A DNA stretch of 38,124 bases from positions 4,477-42,600 of the forward strand of contig CDMY01000614.1 of the NCBI GenBank assembly GCA_001179505.1, written 5' to 3'. Below the pieces are notes generated by a model. The model was not told the origin of the DNA and searched no databases. It worked only from the letters and a program-made list of their open reading frames with translations. The translations under genes and the position numbers were made by a program. Shown one piece after another: positions 1-11,400 of this stretch; the first letter of the stretch is position 1, and the number at the start of each line of letters is the position of its first letter. Source of the stretch: Vitrella brassicaformis. Taxonomy: Eukaryota > Sar > Vitrellaceae.

Positions 1-57
1 GCCAGCCAGCCAGCCAGCCAGCCAGCGAGACAGACAGACAGACAGACGGACGGACGT
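1..57. repeat. GCCA then GACA/GACG tetranucleotide tract
   Basis: A perfect GCCA array (about 1-26) runs into a GACA array (about 28-46) and then GACG units, so one microsatellite mutates unit by unit into another. It touches the left window edge and may extend further. Confidence 0.9.
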
Positions 58-500
58 TCGGTCACACCAGTGGCTGGCTATCAAGTTGCAACCTACTTAT
101 ACCTACCAGCGCTCGTGAGATCTCGTCTTGGTCAAGAAGCGGGCAAGCAGGCGCGCGAGTCTAATCACACGGAGAAGATGAGATGAGGTTAGACGGGAAT
201 AGCCAAGAGGACAAGAGAGAGGAAAGACTAGGAGCGACTATGCCCTCCCCCTAGCTACCTATCCACACGCACACACACACACAGAGAGCATAGAGGCACG
301 CAGCCAGGCAGACAGGCAGACAGGAACGCGACGCGACATCCATAAAGCGCAAAGCGTAAAGTCCTGCTGGAAATATAATGAGGCAAACAATACAAACAGG
401 CAAACAATACAGCCATCCGGGGACACGGACACACCCCCGCAACGCATGGCTGACCAGCCGGCGACCAGCACACAGAGACACACATGAGCAGGAAGATGGG

Positions 501-525
501 CAGACAGACAGACAGACAGACAGAC
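501..525. repeat. CAGA tetranucleotide microsatellite
   Basis: About six perfect CAGA units. The same motif recurs at 1207-1281, at 12926-12940 and at 19443-19493 inside an intron of the large ankyrin gene. Confidence 0.9.
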
Positions 526-660
526 ACGCCTCACTCACTGACTACACGCTTCCTACCGACGGACGGACGGCCGTGCGTATGCAGGCCGCCGCCGCATAGA
601 AAGCGACAAAAAACTTCCCTTCACCCCTCCCAAGGCGATGGCTGATGGAACGGCACGACA

Positions 661-690
661 GACGAGACGAGACGAGACGAGATGAGATGA
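661..690. repeat. GACGA/GATGA pentanucleotide tract
   Basis: Four GACGA units followed by GATGA variants. It is a pentamer array in a window otherwise dominated by tetramer arrays. Confidence 0.85.
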
Positions 691-770
691 AATGGGATGG
701 CATGATGGCCATGGTTATACGCTAGAGACTATGATCTAGGTCTATCAACACAAGGCAAAGGCACACTGAG

Positions 771-799
771 AGCGAGGGAGGGAGGGAGGGAGGGAGGGA
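771..799. repeat. GGGA microsatellite
   Basis: About six GGGA units. The complementary CTCC form recurs at 3868-3896, 4946-4977, 8633-8657, 13826-13844 and 21701-21720, often inside introns next to splice sites. Confidence 0.9.
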
Positions 800-1206
800 C
801 GAACGAGTGAGTGGCAACAGAAACCGACAGAGAGATACAGAGCCAAAGGGATGGGACGCACCAGCCAGCCAGGCAGCCAGCCAGGCAGCCAGGCAGCTAA
901 TGCGCACCACAAGCACCGCACCCATAGCTTAAACTCCGATCCATCCAGCCAGCCAGCCCTTTCCCGTTCGCCGTGCATCAACCAACCAATGATTGGTCCA
1001 GTACTGTAGGAGAATAATCCCTTCCTTCCTCTGTTTGGCTGGCCGGCCCTCCCACCCGCTCCCCTCTCTGAAGCTGACGGATGACCTAGCGCTATGCATC
1101 AAATCAACCACACACAGACACACGCTCATGCAGCAGCAGGTGGCAGACATCCACATATAGGTAGAGGAGTGCGGCACCTCCTCTCATGTCTCATGTCCCA
1201 ACCAAC

Positions 1207-1281
1207 ACAGACAGACAGACAGACAGGCAGACAGACAGGCAGGCAGACAGACAGGCAGACAGACAGGCAGACAGGCAGGCA
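1207..1281. repeat. Compound CAGA/CAGG tetranucleotide array
   Basis: About 75 bases of alternating CAGA and CAGG units, the longest simple repeat in the window. The mix of two units suggests an old array that has diverged by transitions in the fourth base. Confidence 0.9.
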
Positions 1282-2195
1282 TCACAGGCACTACGGTACC
1301 GACACACACATTGAGTGGAAGAGGGACACAAACAAGGCGACAGAGCCCCCCGTTGACACACACGTCCCGCCTTTCAAGAGAAGACACATGAATCTGCGTC
1401 GGTGGGCGCGGCGAGAGTGCCTCAGTGCCGAAGAGAACATGTGGCGAGAAAGTGCAAGCGTGGTTGAGAAAATGGGAATCAAGTGGACGGAACCTCACAC
1501 AGACGAAAGCCAGCGACCAAGCCATAGCATAGATCGAGGGGAGAAGGAGTGAAAAACATGCATGCCGCACACAGCTGCGCATTGCACCCCACACACAGTA
1601 TGCGCTCGACTCGTCTCGTCCTCTTCTCCCCTACCCCCCGCCCCGCTCCGCCCCGCCCCACCAGACACACTCCCACACACACAGGCCCCTAGCACTCATT
1701 TTATCGTTCCTTCACAGCACCCACTATGGTGCGTGCCCGGACACCCACTGCAAAAATCGGTTGGAGGTCCAGCCGCCGAACAGGCCAGGCCAATCACGTG
1801 CCTTCGCGTGACCAGCACACCATCCCCTCCCGCCATCCATCTCAGGGAGGCAGGCAGGCAGGCAGGCAGGACTTCCGTGTGTGTCACACCACAGGCAGGG
1901 AGACAAAAAGAGCGTCGGCCATGGTTGATGAGTCAGGGCATCATGGTGACTAGCCAGCCCGTCGTGGGCTGGCTGGCTTGCTTGAAACGATCGGCCGACA
2001 CATCCATCCATCCATCCAGTAGGTAGTGCACGATGCAAGACAGTGTGTGTGGCGTGTCGTGCAGCAGCTTAAAGTGGGCAGCTGGTGGGTGGGTGGGGCG
2101 GTCCTTCCTTCCTTATTGCGATCGATGAGTGAGTGAGTGAGTGGGCGCGTAGAGGCGAAAGAAGTGAGCAGATGCAACCAACGTCATGAATTCGT

Positions 2196-2218
2196 CTGTG
2201 TGTGTGTGTGTGTGTGTG
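2196..2218. repeat. TG dinucleotide tract
   Basis: About eleven TG units. Similar tracts lie at 3643-3659, 17216-17262 (CA form), 35012-35029 and 35108-35138. Confidence 0.9.
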
Positions 2219-3867
2219 GCGTGACACGGCAACACCGCCGCAACACAGCCATGTGAGCATCAAGGCAACCAACAAACCAGCAGCAAACAAGCAGCAAGAG
2301 CGGGTCAGCAGCAGCAGCCAGCCAGCGAGCAGCTCACCCCCTGTCCTTCCTCCCTCGGCCGCACCGCAAATGCGGCCCCCCGCATCAGTTTGCCAGCTCG
2401 CATCTCCGCCCCAACTGCCCTGCACACCCATCGGGTACCGCACCGCAGCGCACCGGGCACTCAGTGAGAAACAAGGACAGGCCCTGCCCGCCTCTGTCTG
2501 GGCGTGCAGCCTTGATCCAACAGCACCGCCTCACCAGCCGCCCTTGCCGCATCAAACAAGTGTGCAGCTAGCCTCACTAGAGAGCCCCGTGTGCACCATT
2601 TCACCGCAATCGAGCAGCAGCCAGCAGCCAAGGAAAAAGACGAAAGTGACCGTCATTTGTCGTGTCGTCTGTCCGTCCGTCCTAAGCGCTAAGCACGAAT
2701 TCCTAAGGATCTGATCTGATCTCACCAACAACCAGAAAACAATACAATCCGGTCGGTAGTGTAATACGGTGCGATACGATTACGATACCATGCAGCCCTC
2801 TCCCCCCTCCCATAGGCACCCCCCCACACACACAGACAACCCTCCTACGAACGACTGGCTGACGAGAAAAGGAGCACACAGACAGCCCCTCCCCACCAAG
2901 GCCTGACGAGAAATATAGGTACCCTCCCCCAATCCCATCCCCCCGCCGCACCCCCTGACCCACGTACGTGCGTGGCGTGCGATGTGATGACGTGTCATGA
3001 CTGACGGTGGATGGCGCTGGGCAGCGCAGAAAAATGCGACGAAGGAAGGACGGACGGACGGACTGGCAGCCGGCCGGCCGGCTGGCTGCACCAGCCGCAG
3101 CCAGCCAGCCAACCCGCTTGCCCGCCTGGTCGCTCTCACACTCTCACTCACTTCTCTCACTCATCAGACACTCTGACTGACAGTCTCCCTGACTCGGCTG
3201 CTACTGCTACTCTTCGCACACACAGACAGACAGACAGCTGGGGCCGCCCCTCCCTAGTGTCACTCACGAGACAGACGAGAAATAGATCCGTGAGATGGGG
3301 TGCGATGAATGGATGGCGGGATTGATGGCGAAAGGGATGGCGACACACACGACAGACAAACAAACAAACCGGCGAAAAAGAAGAACAAAGGAAATGATGG
3401 ATGGATGGACGTGTGAATGACAAGAGTGAGCTTAGCTCTAAAGATAAGATGCTCGTACCAAGGCTGGATGCACGCGCACACCACACCACACCACACCACA
3501 CCGCTCAGCATAGAGGGAGGGACACACACACACCGGTGGGTGTCCGGGGAGGGGCAGGCAGGCAGGAATGGGACAAAAGATGATAATACATGCATTGCAG
3601 GCAGGCAGGCAGGCGACGTGGTGTAATGAATGCGATGGCATGTGTGTGTGTGTGTGTGTTAGCCGCACCACATCACAACGGGCGTATGTCCGCTCCGCAC
3701 ATATTCGACAGTCAAGAAAGTCCCGAAAGGCACCGGCAGGGAATCCACCAATCCACCACGGCAGCACCGTCAGAAAAGCCCAACACAGACAGACAGGTGG
3801 GTATCCGCAGAGCATAGCATAGAAGCGATGTGTGTCGTGCACTCACTGACTCACTCAGCCCGTCTGT

Positions 3868-3896
3868 TCCCTCCCTCCCTCCCTCCCTCCCCCCCC
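3868..3896. repeat. CTCC tetranucleotide tract
   Basis: Perfect CTCC units ending in a C-run, in the gene-less left part of the window. Confidence 0.85.
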
Positions 3897-4945
3897 TCAT
3901 GCGCCACACAATCACCGTTCGAGAACCGACGTAGAAAGTTCTGTTCGACCGACCGACTGTGCGTGTGTGTCGACAGTTCCAATTCGCAAACCAACGTAAA
4001 GACCGACAGGCGGACACGGGTGTGAAGGTCAACAAGTGGGTGAAGGAGTGAGTGAGTGAGTGAGTAGGCACGACCAAGCGGGGGTGGGGGAGCGAGTGTG
4101 TTCGAGTGCCGGCTCCAGTGTGCCCCCGTGATGAGCTCCCGTGAGCTGACTTGATAAACAACCAGCACAACACCCGTCAAGACACACACAGAGAGAGAGG
4201 GGCCCATCCCATCCCTGCCACCCACATCCATCCAAACAAGGCATACAGCCCTCCCCCCCCCGCCGCCCGCCTCCCCTCCCAGTGTGCTTCATTGTCTGCT
4301 TGCGGTGCGGTGCGGTGCGCCCCACGGATAAAAACATCGGGCGGCTGGGCTGTCCGACCCCCCGATGGCTGGCTGACCTGGATCACTCACTGCTGTCCGT
4401 CCGTCTGTCTGTCTGTCTGTCTTTGCCCTCTCACGCGCCATGCTTGACACGGGCCAATACAACGAACGACAGACTCACTTGACAAAAGACCATTTTCGGT
4501 CACACGCACACGCACGGCCGCACCGCACCCATCAGTCACACACAACGATAAAGTTGGCCAGCACCCTCCTCCCTCTCCTCTCGTCCCTCGTCCCGCTCCC
4601 TCGCTCAGCTATGCGTGTGTGGTGTCTGTGTGTCTGTGGTGTGTGCTGTGTCTGTGTGTAAGTATGGTGGCAAGCCGTGTGTGTCACGTGTGTGCAGTGA
4701 GTGCATCGGCCGGCCTCTGTCAGACCAGCACGACACAATGCCGGCTGGCTGCTGACAAACAAGGCATGGCGAGGCAAGGCGGGGCGAGGTGGGTCTACAA
4801 ATGGAATGGAATGAGATGGATGGATGGATGGATCATTCAGCTGACAAGCCCCCACACAGCACACACAACATACAAAACCCATCTCACATCTCACATCTCG
4901 CCCACACGGCCTCTCAACCAACCAGCAAACAAACAGACCAACACC

Positions 4946-4977
4946 CCTCCCTCCCTCCCTCCCTCCCTCCCTCCCCC
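4946..4977. repeat. CTCC tract just beyond the ankyrin gene stop
   Basis: Eight CTCC units lie immediately 3' of the minus-strand stop at 4979, so the presumed 3' UTR would be GGGA-rich in the sense direction. Confidence 0.85.
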
Positions 4978-4978
4978 G

Positions 4979-6013
4979 TCAGATGTCCTCGGCGGCGAGA
5001 GGCGCGTCGGCGGCAGGGGTGTGCGTGCTGCACATCGGTGACTTGGGCGCCTTGCATCTCGCAGACGTCCCAGGGTGATGCACCGGCGTCAATGGGGCAA
5101 CGCACTCGCACTGAACAACACAAAGGAGCGACGCCCAGTCACCATTCATCTGGCCGTGTCCGTGCCGTCATCCTTATCTCACCTCTCCACCGATGGCCTC
5201 TTCTCCCGTGAGTTTGGGGTATGGCGGCAGCCTCAGCGGACCCAACGACCGCACCACACCGCCACCACCCCCTGGCCGCTCACTGGGCGGCCACCGACCG
5301 TTGTCGATGGCGCCGTGGGCGACCAGCAGGGTGAGAATGGCCTCGTACACGGCGGCAGCCGACGGGTGGGAACGCATCAACCTGATTGAAACACAGCAGG
5401 GATTGGCATGGTGTGCTCGTGTGGGTGGGTGGTTGTGATGGTGTCTGTCGGTGTTGTCCAGTTAAGTACTTACGTGTGCGCGAGTTGGTACGGTGTGAGT
5501 CCCCCGCCCACGTCGGCCATGCCACTGAGGGGGAGGTTGGGGTCCTCACCGCAAACCGACAACGCCTCGCGCGTGCCGTCAACGTCGCCGCGCAGGATCG
5601 AATCGTGCAGGCATGACACACGCCTGATGGATGACAAAACAACAACAAGACATCCGGTGAGCATGTGCACCGCCCTCCCTCCCTCCCTCCCTCCGACTCA
5701 CTCACCTGGCACCCATGGGCGTCTTGGGCGTCAGTGGAGGCATCCCCTGCCTCCTCGTGGGCGTCACGAAGCCATCCCCCTCGCGAGACACACCCCACCC
5801 TCCACACCCAACACCGCTCCTCTCGCCCTCATGCTCATCGTCATCTGCCTCCACGCCCCACGTGTCCTCATGCACCACCGAGGGCGGCGGCAGCGTCTCG
5901 CGAGACAGGCTGGCCAGCGACGGACGGGTGGCCGTCCTTATGCTGCTGCTGCTGGTGCTGGTGCTGGTGGTGGTTGTGGTGCTGATGGATGTGGTCCGTG
6001 CCAGTTGGTCCAT
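4979..6013 (-). CDS. Small ankyrin-repeat-type protein (4 exons)
   Basis: Exons on the minus strand: 6013-5706, 5623-5474, 5381-5183 and 5110-4979, with all junctions GT-AG and in phase, giving 262 residues. The N-terminal 100 residues are Thr/Ser-rich and low complexity, then acidic. Exon 2 begins in frame with VSCLHDSILRGDVDG and ends GLTPYQLAHT, continuing across the splice into AVYEAILTLLVAHGAID. This spacing (helix, GD-G turn, GLTPYQLA start of the next repeat, LLVAHGA) is that of ankyrin repeats, here one to two imperfect copies. The Pro/Gly-rich tail has no motif I know. Ankyrin repeats bind partner proteins; the partner is unknown. The start is the ATG before DQLARTT; an in-frame ATG 81 bases upstream is possible. 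The gene is head-to-head with the next one. Confidence 0.6.
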
Positions 6014-6425
6014 GGTGCGTGTGAGGCAGAGAGAGGGGAAGGGGAGGGGGAGGGAGGGCCCACTGGCCCGCGTGCATGAGTCAGTCATCGCCACTCGATA
6101 TATGCCTGACTCGCCTCAGTGCTGTCGCTTTTCAGATCAGTCCTGTGGTCCGTCTGGCAGTCAGTTCGCCGCTGTGCGCATGAGACCAGGGAAGGCGCCG
6201 CTCCTCGCAGATGCGCTGTGGTCCTCCCTTGGATGGTGCGGCTCTATGCTCAGATGCGCCAGACAGGCGAAAGATGCGAATATGGTCGAAATACGAGAGA
6301 TCGAGGCCTCAGGGAAAGAGAGAAGCGCCAGAGGTGCCCAAAGAGCCCGAAAGTTGAGCTCGCTCATTCATTTGGTGCTCCCTGCTGGTCCTTGGGAGTC
6401 GCGTTCAAGGCCAACGTGTGACCAA
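6014..6425. promoter_or_regulatory. Divergent spacer between ankyrin and AIG1-like genes
   Basis: About 410 bases separate the two predicted start codons, so both promoters should lie here. No TATA box or conserved box is obvious. A GGGA-like purine tract (6033-6058) lies close to the minus-strand start. The right part stays open in the reading frame of the plus gene, so the true spacer may be shorter. Confidence 0.4.
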
Positions 6426-8186
6426 ATGAGGCGTCCATTGGTCATGGTTCATAGCATCTTCCAGCATCTTTCAGGGGCTGAGCGGACCGCTGGTCTGAGG
6501 ATGCTGCTGCACAGCAAACACACCCTGACACAAGCCAAGAAGCCCATCTCTTCTGCACATCTCGCGGTGACACCCACCGCCTCAACAGCAGCTCCTACAT
6601 CCCTGCCCTCTGTTGTCATCCCAACTTGCCAGCGCTCGGAGCTCCAATCATCATTCCATCGCCCTCAGCCTTATTGGTTGCCATTCGTCGGCGCCGCTGG
6701 GGCCTTATCGTTGGCTATGGCGATGCGACGGCATTTGTGTCACTGTGAGGAAGCCGCTGCGGCCGAGTCAGATGAGCCAGCAGCAGCACCAGCACCAGAT
6801 CCACCACCTGTTCAGTCCGACAAGCTGACGTACTTTCTGCGGCGCCCTGCACTGTGGGCTGAACGGACCATTCTCCTCATCGGTCTTGGGGACGTCAAGA
6901 CCGGCCCCCTGGTGCAGCTGCTGGGCGCTGAGGGCGACAAGAAGGTCAAGAAGCACATGACAGAGTATGAGAAGGAGAGGGAGGCCGACAGGAGGCGACA
7001 GGCGGCCTGGCTGCCCGTGCACGACAAGCGGTTTCACTTCCAGCTCATGTCGATGCACGTCGTGGGGGCCGACTACCTGCCCGACAAGGTCTTGGCGCAC
7101 GAGGACAAGATGGCCGTGCTCGCCGAGGCAGCCAAGAGGGCGTCGGAGGGGCTCCACGCCATCGCACTTGTCGTGCCTGAGACCGTGGATGCCAGCCAGG
7201 TTGACGCCTACATCCACTACGCCGAGTCGATTACCGGCCAGGGGTCGCTCGAGCAGCACGGCGTCATCGTGCAGATGACCACCAGCGACAAGCCAGCCCC
7301 ACCCCCGGCAGACATCCCTGAGAAGCTGCGAGCCAAGGTGAGCGGCCGGGTCATCCCGTTCCGCGCCATCCCGGCTGGCTCTGTCAACATGGACGGCTGG
7401 GTGTTCCGCACATGCCGCAGTGTCCCCGGCTGGGTGGCGAGTGTGGTGGCTTTCGTGGCCCCCCTGCCTCTGGTGCAGTACCTGTCGTCTCGGCACTCTT
7501 TGCTGTGTCAGCTGGGCCGCATCTGGCGGGCCAACTCTTACCACGCCGTCGACAACGAAGTGCTGGCCAAGGCGCGTGAGGTGATGGCTATCGTCAACGA
7601 GGAGGTAGAGTACCAGCGGCAGGTCGCCAGGAAGATCATCGAGAGCTACAGGCAGACGGCGAACCAGAAGACACGGGACGCGACGCACAACATCAACCAT
7701 GTGGACCCTTCGGCTGTCTACGACACACAGAAGATTGAGCACAGGCGCAATATTAAGAAATGGATAGAGGAGATCGAGGACGCCATCGCCGACCCCGACG
7801 TGTCGCTGTCGCCGCGACTCATCGCCCTCGAGAGGGAGCTGCGCGGCCTCATTAAGACCCGCATGCCGTCCTATCTGGTGGACCACCCCGACTACCGCCC
7901 CCCAGAGATCGACACCCGCACAGTGAGGCAGGCGGGGGAGCTGACGTACTCCGACCTTGATAGAGTGGTCAAGTGGATGGCCAAGGCGCCCATCCCGGTG
8001 CCTGGGGAGGTCATGCACCGCGACGTCTTCACGGGCGCGCTGATGCCGAAAGAGGACGGGTCGTTCCCCGACCGCTATAAGAAGCTGACGAGGGAGGAGA
8101 TACTGGAGGCCAACAGGAGGGTCAACCCAAACTCGAGGCACATCCCTGCACACGTTGAGGCTCTCGGTATGGGGGATCGTGCGTGA
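6426..8186 (+). CDS. Single-exon protein, possibly degenerate AIG1-like GTPase, membrane-anchored
   Basis: An uninterrupted frame of 586 residues, the only intronless gene here. From the chosen ATG (MRRPLVMVHSIFQHLSG) the first 75 residues are basic and Ser/Thr-rich, organelle-presequence-like. A hydrophobic segment follows (YWLPFVGAAGALSLAMAM, about residues 82-99), then an Ala/Pro linker. The next block, ERTILLIGLGDVKTGPLVQLLG, has the beta-strand/loop/helix outline of an AIG1/IMAP GTPase G1 region, but the loop is short and lacks the GxxxxGKS pattern. Further on, HAIALVVPETVDASQ followed by HGVIVQMTTSDK resembles the later AIG1 strands. A second hydrophobic stretch (VPGWVASVVAFVAPLPLVQYL) and a charged helical C-terminus follow. 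The family call is tentative, and nucleotide binding is doubtful. The frame is open back to about 5715, so the start is uncertain (6501 and 6714 are alternatives). Confidence 0.6.
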   Translation: MRRPLVMVHSIFQHLSGAERTAGLRMLLHSKHTLTQAKKPISSAHLAVTPTASTAAPTSLPSVVIPTCQRSELQSSFHRPQPYWLPFVGAAGALSLAMAMRRHLCHCEEAAAAESDEPAAAPAPDPPPVQSDKLTYFLRRPALWAERTILLIGLGDVKTGPLVQLLGAEGDKKVKKHMTEYEKEREADRRRQAAWLPVHDKRFHFQLMSMHVVGADYLPDKVLAHEDKMAVLAEAAKRASEGLHAIALVVPETVDASQVDAYIHYAESITGQGSLEQHGVIVQMTTSDKPAPPPADIPEKLRAKVSGRVIPFRAIPAGSVNMDGWVFRTCRSVPGWVASVVAFVAPLPLVQYLSSRHSLLCQLGRIWRANSYHAVDNEVLAKAREVMAIVNEEVEYQRQVARKIIESYRQTANQKTRDATHNINHVDPSAVYDTQKIEHRRNIKKWIEEIEDAIADPDVSLSPRLIALERELRGLIKTRMPSYLVDHPDYRPPEIDTRTVRQAGELTYSDLDRVVKWMAKAPIPVPGEVMHRDVFTGALMPKEDGSFPDRYKKLTREEILEANRRVNPNSRHIPAHVEALGMGDRA

Positions 8187-8458
8187 GATGCCTGACTTGA
8201 CAGATGATCGATGGATGGATGGAGGGGTGGATGGATGTCATCGATGAATGCTCTGTGTGCGCCGCGCCCACGCCCTTCACATTCAGTCGGACGAAATGTC
8301 ACTCACTCAGCCAGCCAGCCACCTCTTCAGCCGCACTTCAGTCAGTCAGTCAGGTCAACAAACACATATATCGACGGTCCGTGCACTGCACTCACTCACG
8401 GACCAACCAACGTGCACATGCTGGTTTATCTATCTCTTCATTCACTCGTTCAATTCAG
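8187..8458. other. Convergent spacer between AIG1-like and DM10 genes
   Basis: About 270 bases between two stop codons facing each other. It contains GGAT and CAGT short repeats and no open frame with domain character. It presumably holds both 3' UTRs. Confidence 0.5.
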
Positions 8459-11400
8459 TCATCGGTTGGCGGGCAGGTCGTGGAATGAGACCGACAGGCC
8501 CTGCAGGAAGGTGACGTAGTCGATCTGCGTCAGGTCGGCCTGCGGCTGCACGAAGGTGATGCACCGCTCGACATCATCCAAAGGAAACTCGTAGCCTAGT
8601 AGACACTCAACAGACACACCGGCGTTCGTGTCTCCCTCCCTCCCTCCCTCCCTCCCTCGCTGTTGGTGTGACTGTGTGCTGTGCGTGCGGACCGACCGAT
8701 GTTCTTCATGGCTTGTTGGACTTGCTGCGAAGTGACGTGTTTCTTGGTTGTCATCATGACAAACTCCTTCAGCAGCTTCGTCAAGGTCTTGTTGTGCGCA
8801 TAAAACACCGACCTGCACAGCACAGAGAGAGACACATCCATCGAGGAAGGAATGGGACAACCAACCAGACAGACAGACAGGCAGGCGGGCTTACTGAATC
8901 TGCCTAACGGCGCTGCGTGTCTTTTGTGCCTCCTTCAGGTCGGCCGTCGACTGCTGCACCTTGTCAGCGTACTGCTCGTCGGGCTGGATGGCCATCGGCG
9001 ACAGGCGACAGAACGCTCCATGGCTCATCTCATCTACGTGGCCATGCTTCGCTGGTTCATTGCCTACCGTGGTCCGCACTGGGAATTTTGTGTGTGTGTG
9101 GAGCATTTCGCTTGACCAGTCCTTGTCGAGCAGCACGTCACAGAACTCCGTGTACGTCACCTGGTTGGGTGGATGGAGGCATGATTGATCACTTGTGGAG
9201 AGAGAGAGAGAGAGAGAGAGAGAATTGTTTCGACTGTTTGCCTGACCTTTCCGTCTTGGTTGAGGTCGAAGTGGCGCATGACGGCCTGGATCTCCTGCAA
9301 CCAGACAAAACAGCACTCTTGTGTCTCTCTGTGTCTGTGTTATGTTGTGCGCGTCAGGCCCCCACGCACCTCATCAGGCAGGTTGAAGGCGAATTTCTGC
9401 ATGCCCTTCTTGAACTCCTCAAACGTCACCACACCATTCTTGTCCTGCACACACGCACGCATGTCAGCTACCCGACCGACCCATCGGTCCTCCCTCTCTC
9501 CTCCCTCCTCCCTGGCCTCGTTACCTGGTCGAAGAGCCTGAACATGTCTCTGACAAGAGGTCGCTGGTTCTTGACGCCCTCCCGCAGCTTCTCCACCACC
9601 GATGTGACGTCGGTGTTGGGGTAGGGGGGCGGCTCCTCGTCCAGCCACTTTCGCGTGTACGTGTCCATGCCCTTGACGTCGAACCAGTAACCGCTCACCT
9701 TGACGCCGTCACTGCATCACACACCACACACACACACACACAAGGCCGGCCGGTGGGAGCTGGGGCGGGTGCTGACCCTTCCTGGAAGTCGCGCGGTCCA
9801 AAGTTCTTGCCGGTTGCCTCGTTGAAGTACTTGCCCCGCTGCAGGAAGCGGCCCTGCACAATGCCAGAGTTCCTATACGCCACACATACAGGACAGGATG
9901 ATCAGCCAACCACAGACATACAGACAGACAGACACACAGATGTGATGTACCTCTTTGGGGGCTCGTGAATCATGAGAGTGTCGTCTGAGAGGTAGAAGGC
10001 GATCACGAACTCCCTCTCACGGTCCTCAGGCTTGGGGTCGCGCAGCTTGGCAGTGAACCGCAGAATCTACCATACCATCCACAACCACAGACACCCACTG
10101 GTCTCTCTCCCTCCCCGGTGTGCATTGCATCATGTGTGTGCGTACAACGCCGTCGTTGTCCATCATCTTCTGGAGGTCCTTGCGGGGCGGTTTGGGCAGC
10201 AGCGACTTGACACATGCCAAGGAGTCCTCCTGAGTGCCGTAGCCGGTGGGCGGCGGGGTGGGGCGCCGCGGCCACGGCTGCTGCGGCAGGTCCATCTGGA
10301 TGCGCGGCTGCAGCTCGACGCCCAGCTCCTCCCTGCAAGTTTGTGCTGTGCGTGTGTATGGGGTGTGTGTCTGTGTGTGGGTGTATGGGTGTGGCTATGT
10401 CTCTGGTTGATTGCCTGAAGTATCTTCTGGTGAACTCGTCGGCGTCGAAGATGTGGAACTCAAATTTGAGCAGCTTCATCGTCTTGCCCACCTGCCAAGC
10501 CACCACGGCACCCACCGATAGAGCGTCTGAGTGGTCATGTCTGTCCCCCATCCCTGTGTGTCAAGGTGGGAAGAGCTGAGCTGACCAGGAAGTCGGTGAC
10601 CTTGACGTAGTCTTCGGCTTTGGGCATCGTGGCCATGGGACTGCCGAAATCCATCTTGTCTGAACACGGTGTGCAGCCATAAGGGAGACACACGTGAGAG
10701 CGGATGCAGTGCAGTGGTGCAGTGGTGCAGTGGTCACCCCTCGGGAGTTTCCGTCTTCGGAAGAATATGGGGAAGCTGTCACGGCCACAGTTGTTGGGGT
10801 ACATCTCGCGAATTTCCACCGAATTGTCGCTGCACGTTTAAACAACGGCATGGCGTGTTTGTCGTGCCAGTCAGTTCCACTGTGTGTGTGTGTGTGAGTG
10901 AGTGAGCGAGGTGCCCACTGACGCGAGGAAGTAGAGGATGACGAAGGGGCGTCTTTCGAAGATGGGGGTCGTGACGTCATCCATCATGGCGTAGAAGCGA
11001 CACACCTATGAGACAGACGTGCAGGCAGGCAGGCCATCGTGACTGACGGTGTCTCCCTCTTTTTGTCTCTCCCGCTACACTGCCACGTGGTGTGCGCACT
11101 TTGCCGTCGAGCTCCAGGAACTGCTGCATGTTGGCATTGATGTGCCCGCCACCCAGCTGCACCTCTCGGTATCTGCACATCCGCACACACACACACAGAC
11201 AGGCAGGCAGGCAGGCACAGAGGGAGACAGGGAGAGGGAGGAGAGGGATGTCATGATGGTTGGTGCCATGGTACTTGTCATCCGACCGACCTCTTTTCGT
11301 AAGTGATGGGCATGTGCGGGCTCCTCTTGTCGAGGAAGAGGCGCTTCTCAAGCACGGGGTCGCCCTGCATGGGCATCGACTCGGGCTGCGGGATGCCCTC

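Larger units (their letters stand above)
1..4978. other. Repeat-rich 5-kb stretch, no recognisable gene
   Basis: I find no exon chain or domain here on either strand. Open frames exist (up to about 170 codons) but are made of Cys/Val/Leu, Gln/Thr/Arg or Pro/Ser runs. These are direct translations of microsatellites such as CAGA, CAGC, CTCC and TG, and they are equally open in several frames. The strand composition switches between A/C-rich and G/T-rich every few hundred bases. It could contain the promoter or 3' end of a gene left of the window, or noncoding RNA, but nothing in the sequence supports a specific call. Confidence 0.6.

Noticed and set aside
501-1281. Possible CRISPR-like or structured repeat array
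   Set aside because: The units are uninterrupted 4-5 base microsatellites with no spacers, in a spliceosomal genome.
2202-2714. 170-codon plus-strand open frame in the left spacer
   Set aside because: It begins inside a TG repeat and is Ser/Pro/Gln-rich, without domain, splice context or conserved feature.
5715-6425. N-terminal extension of the single-exon gene to its furthest open codon
   Set aside because: It overlaps exon 1 of the opposite-strand ankyrin gene, is low complexity, and lacks a supported ATG context. The ATG at 6426 was preferred, with stated uncertainty.
6768-8153. 461-codon minus-strand open frame opposite the AIG1-like gene
   Set aside because: Arg/His/Val/Leu-rich composition typical of antisense to a GC3-biased gene; no motif.
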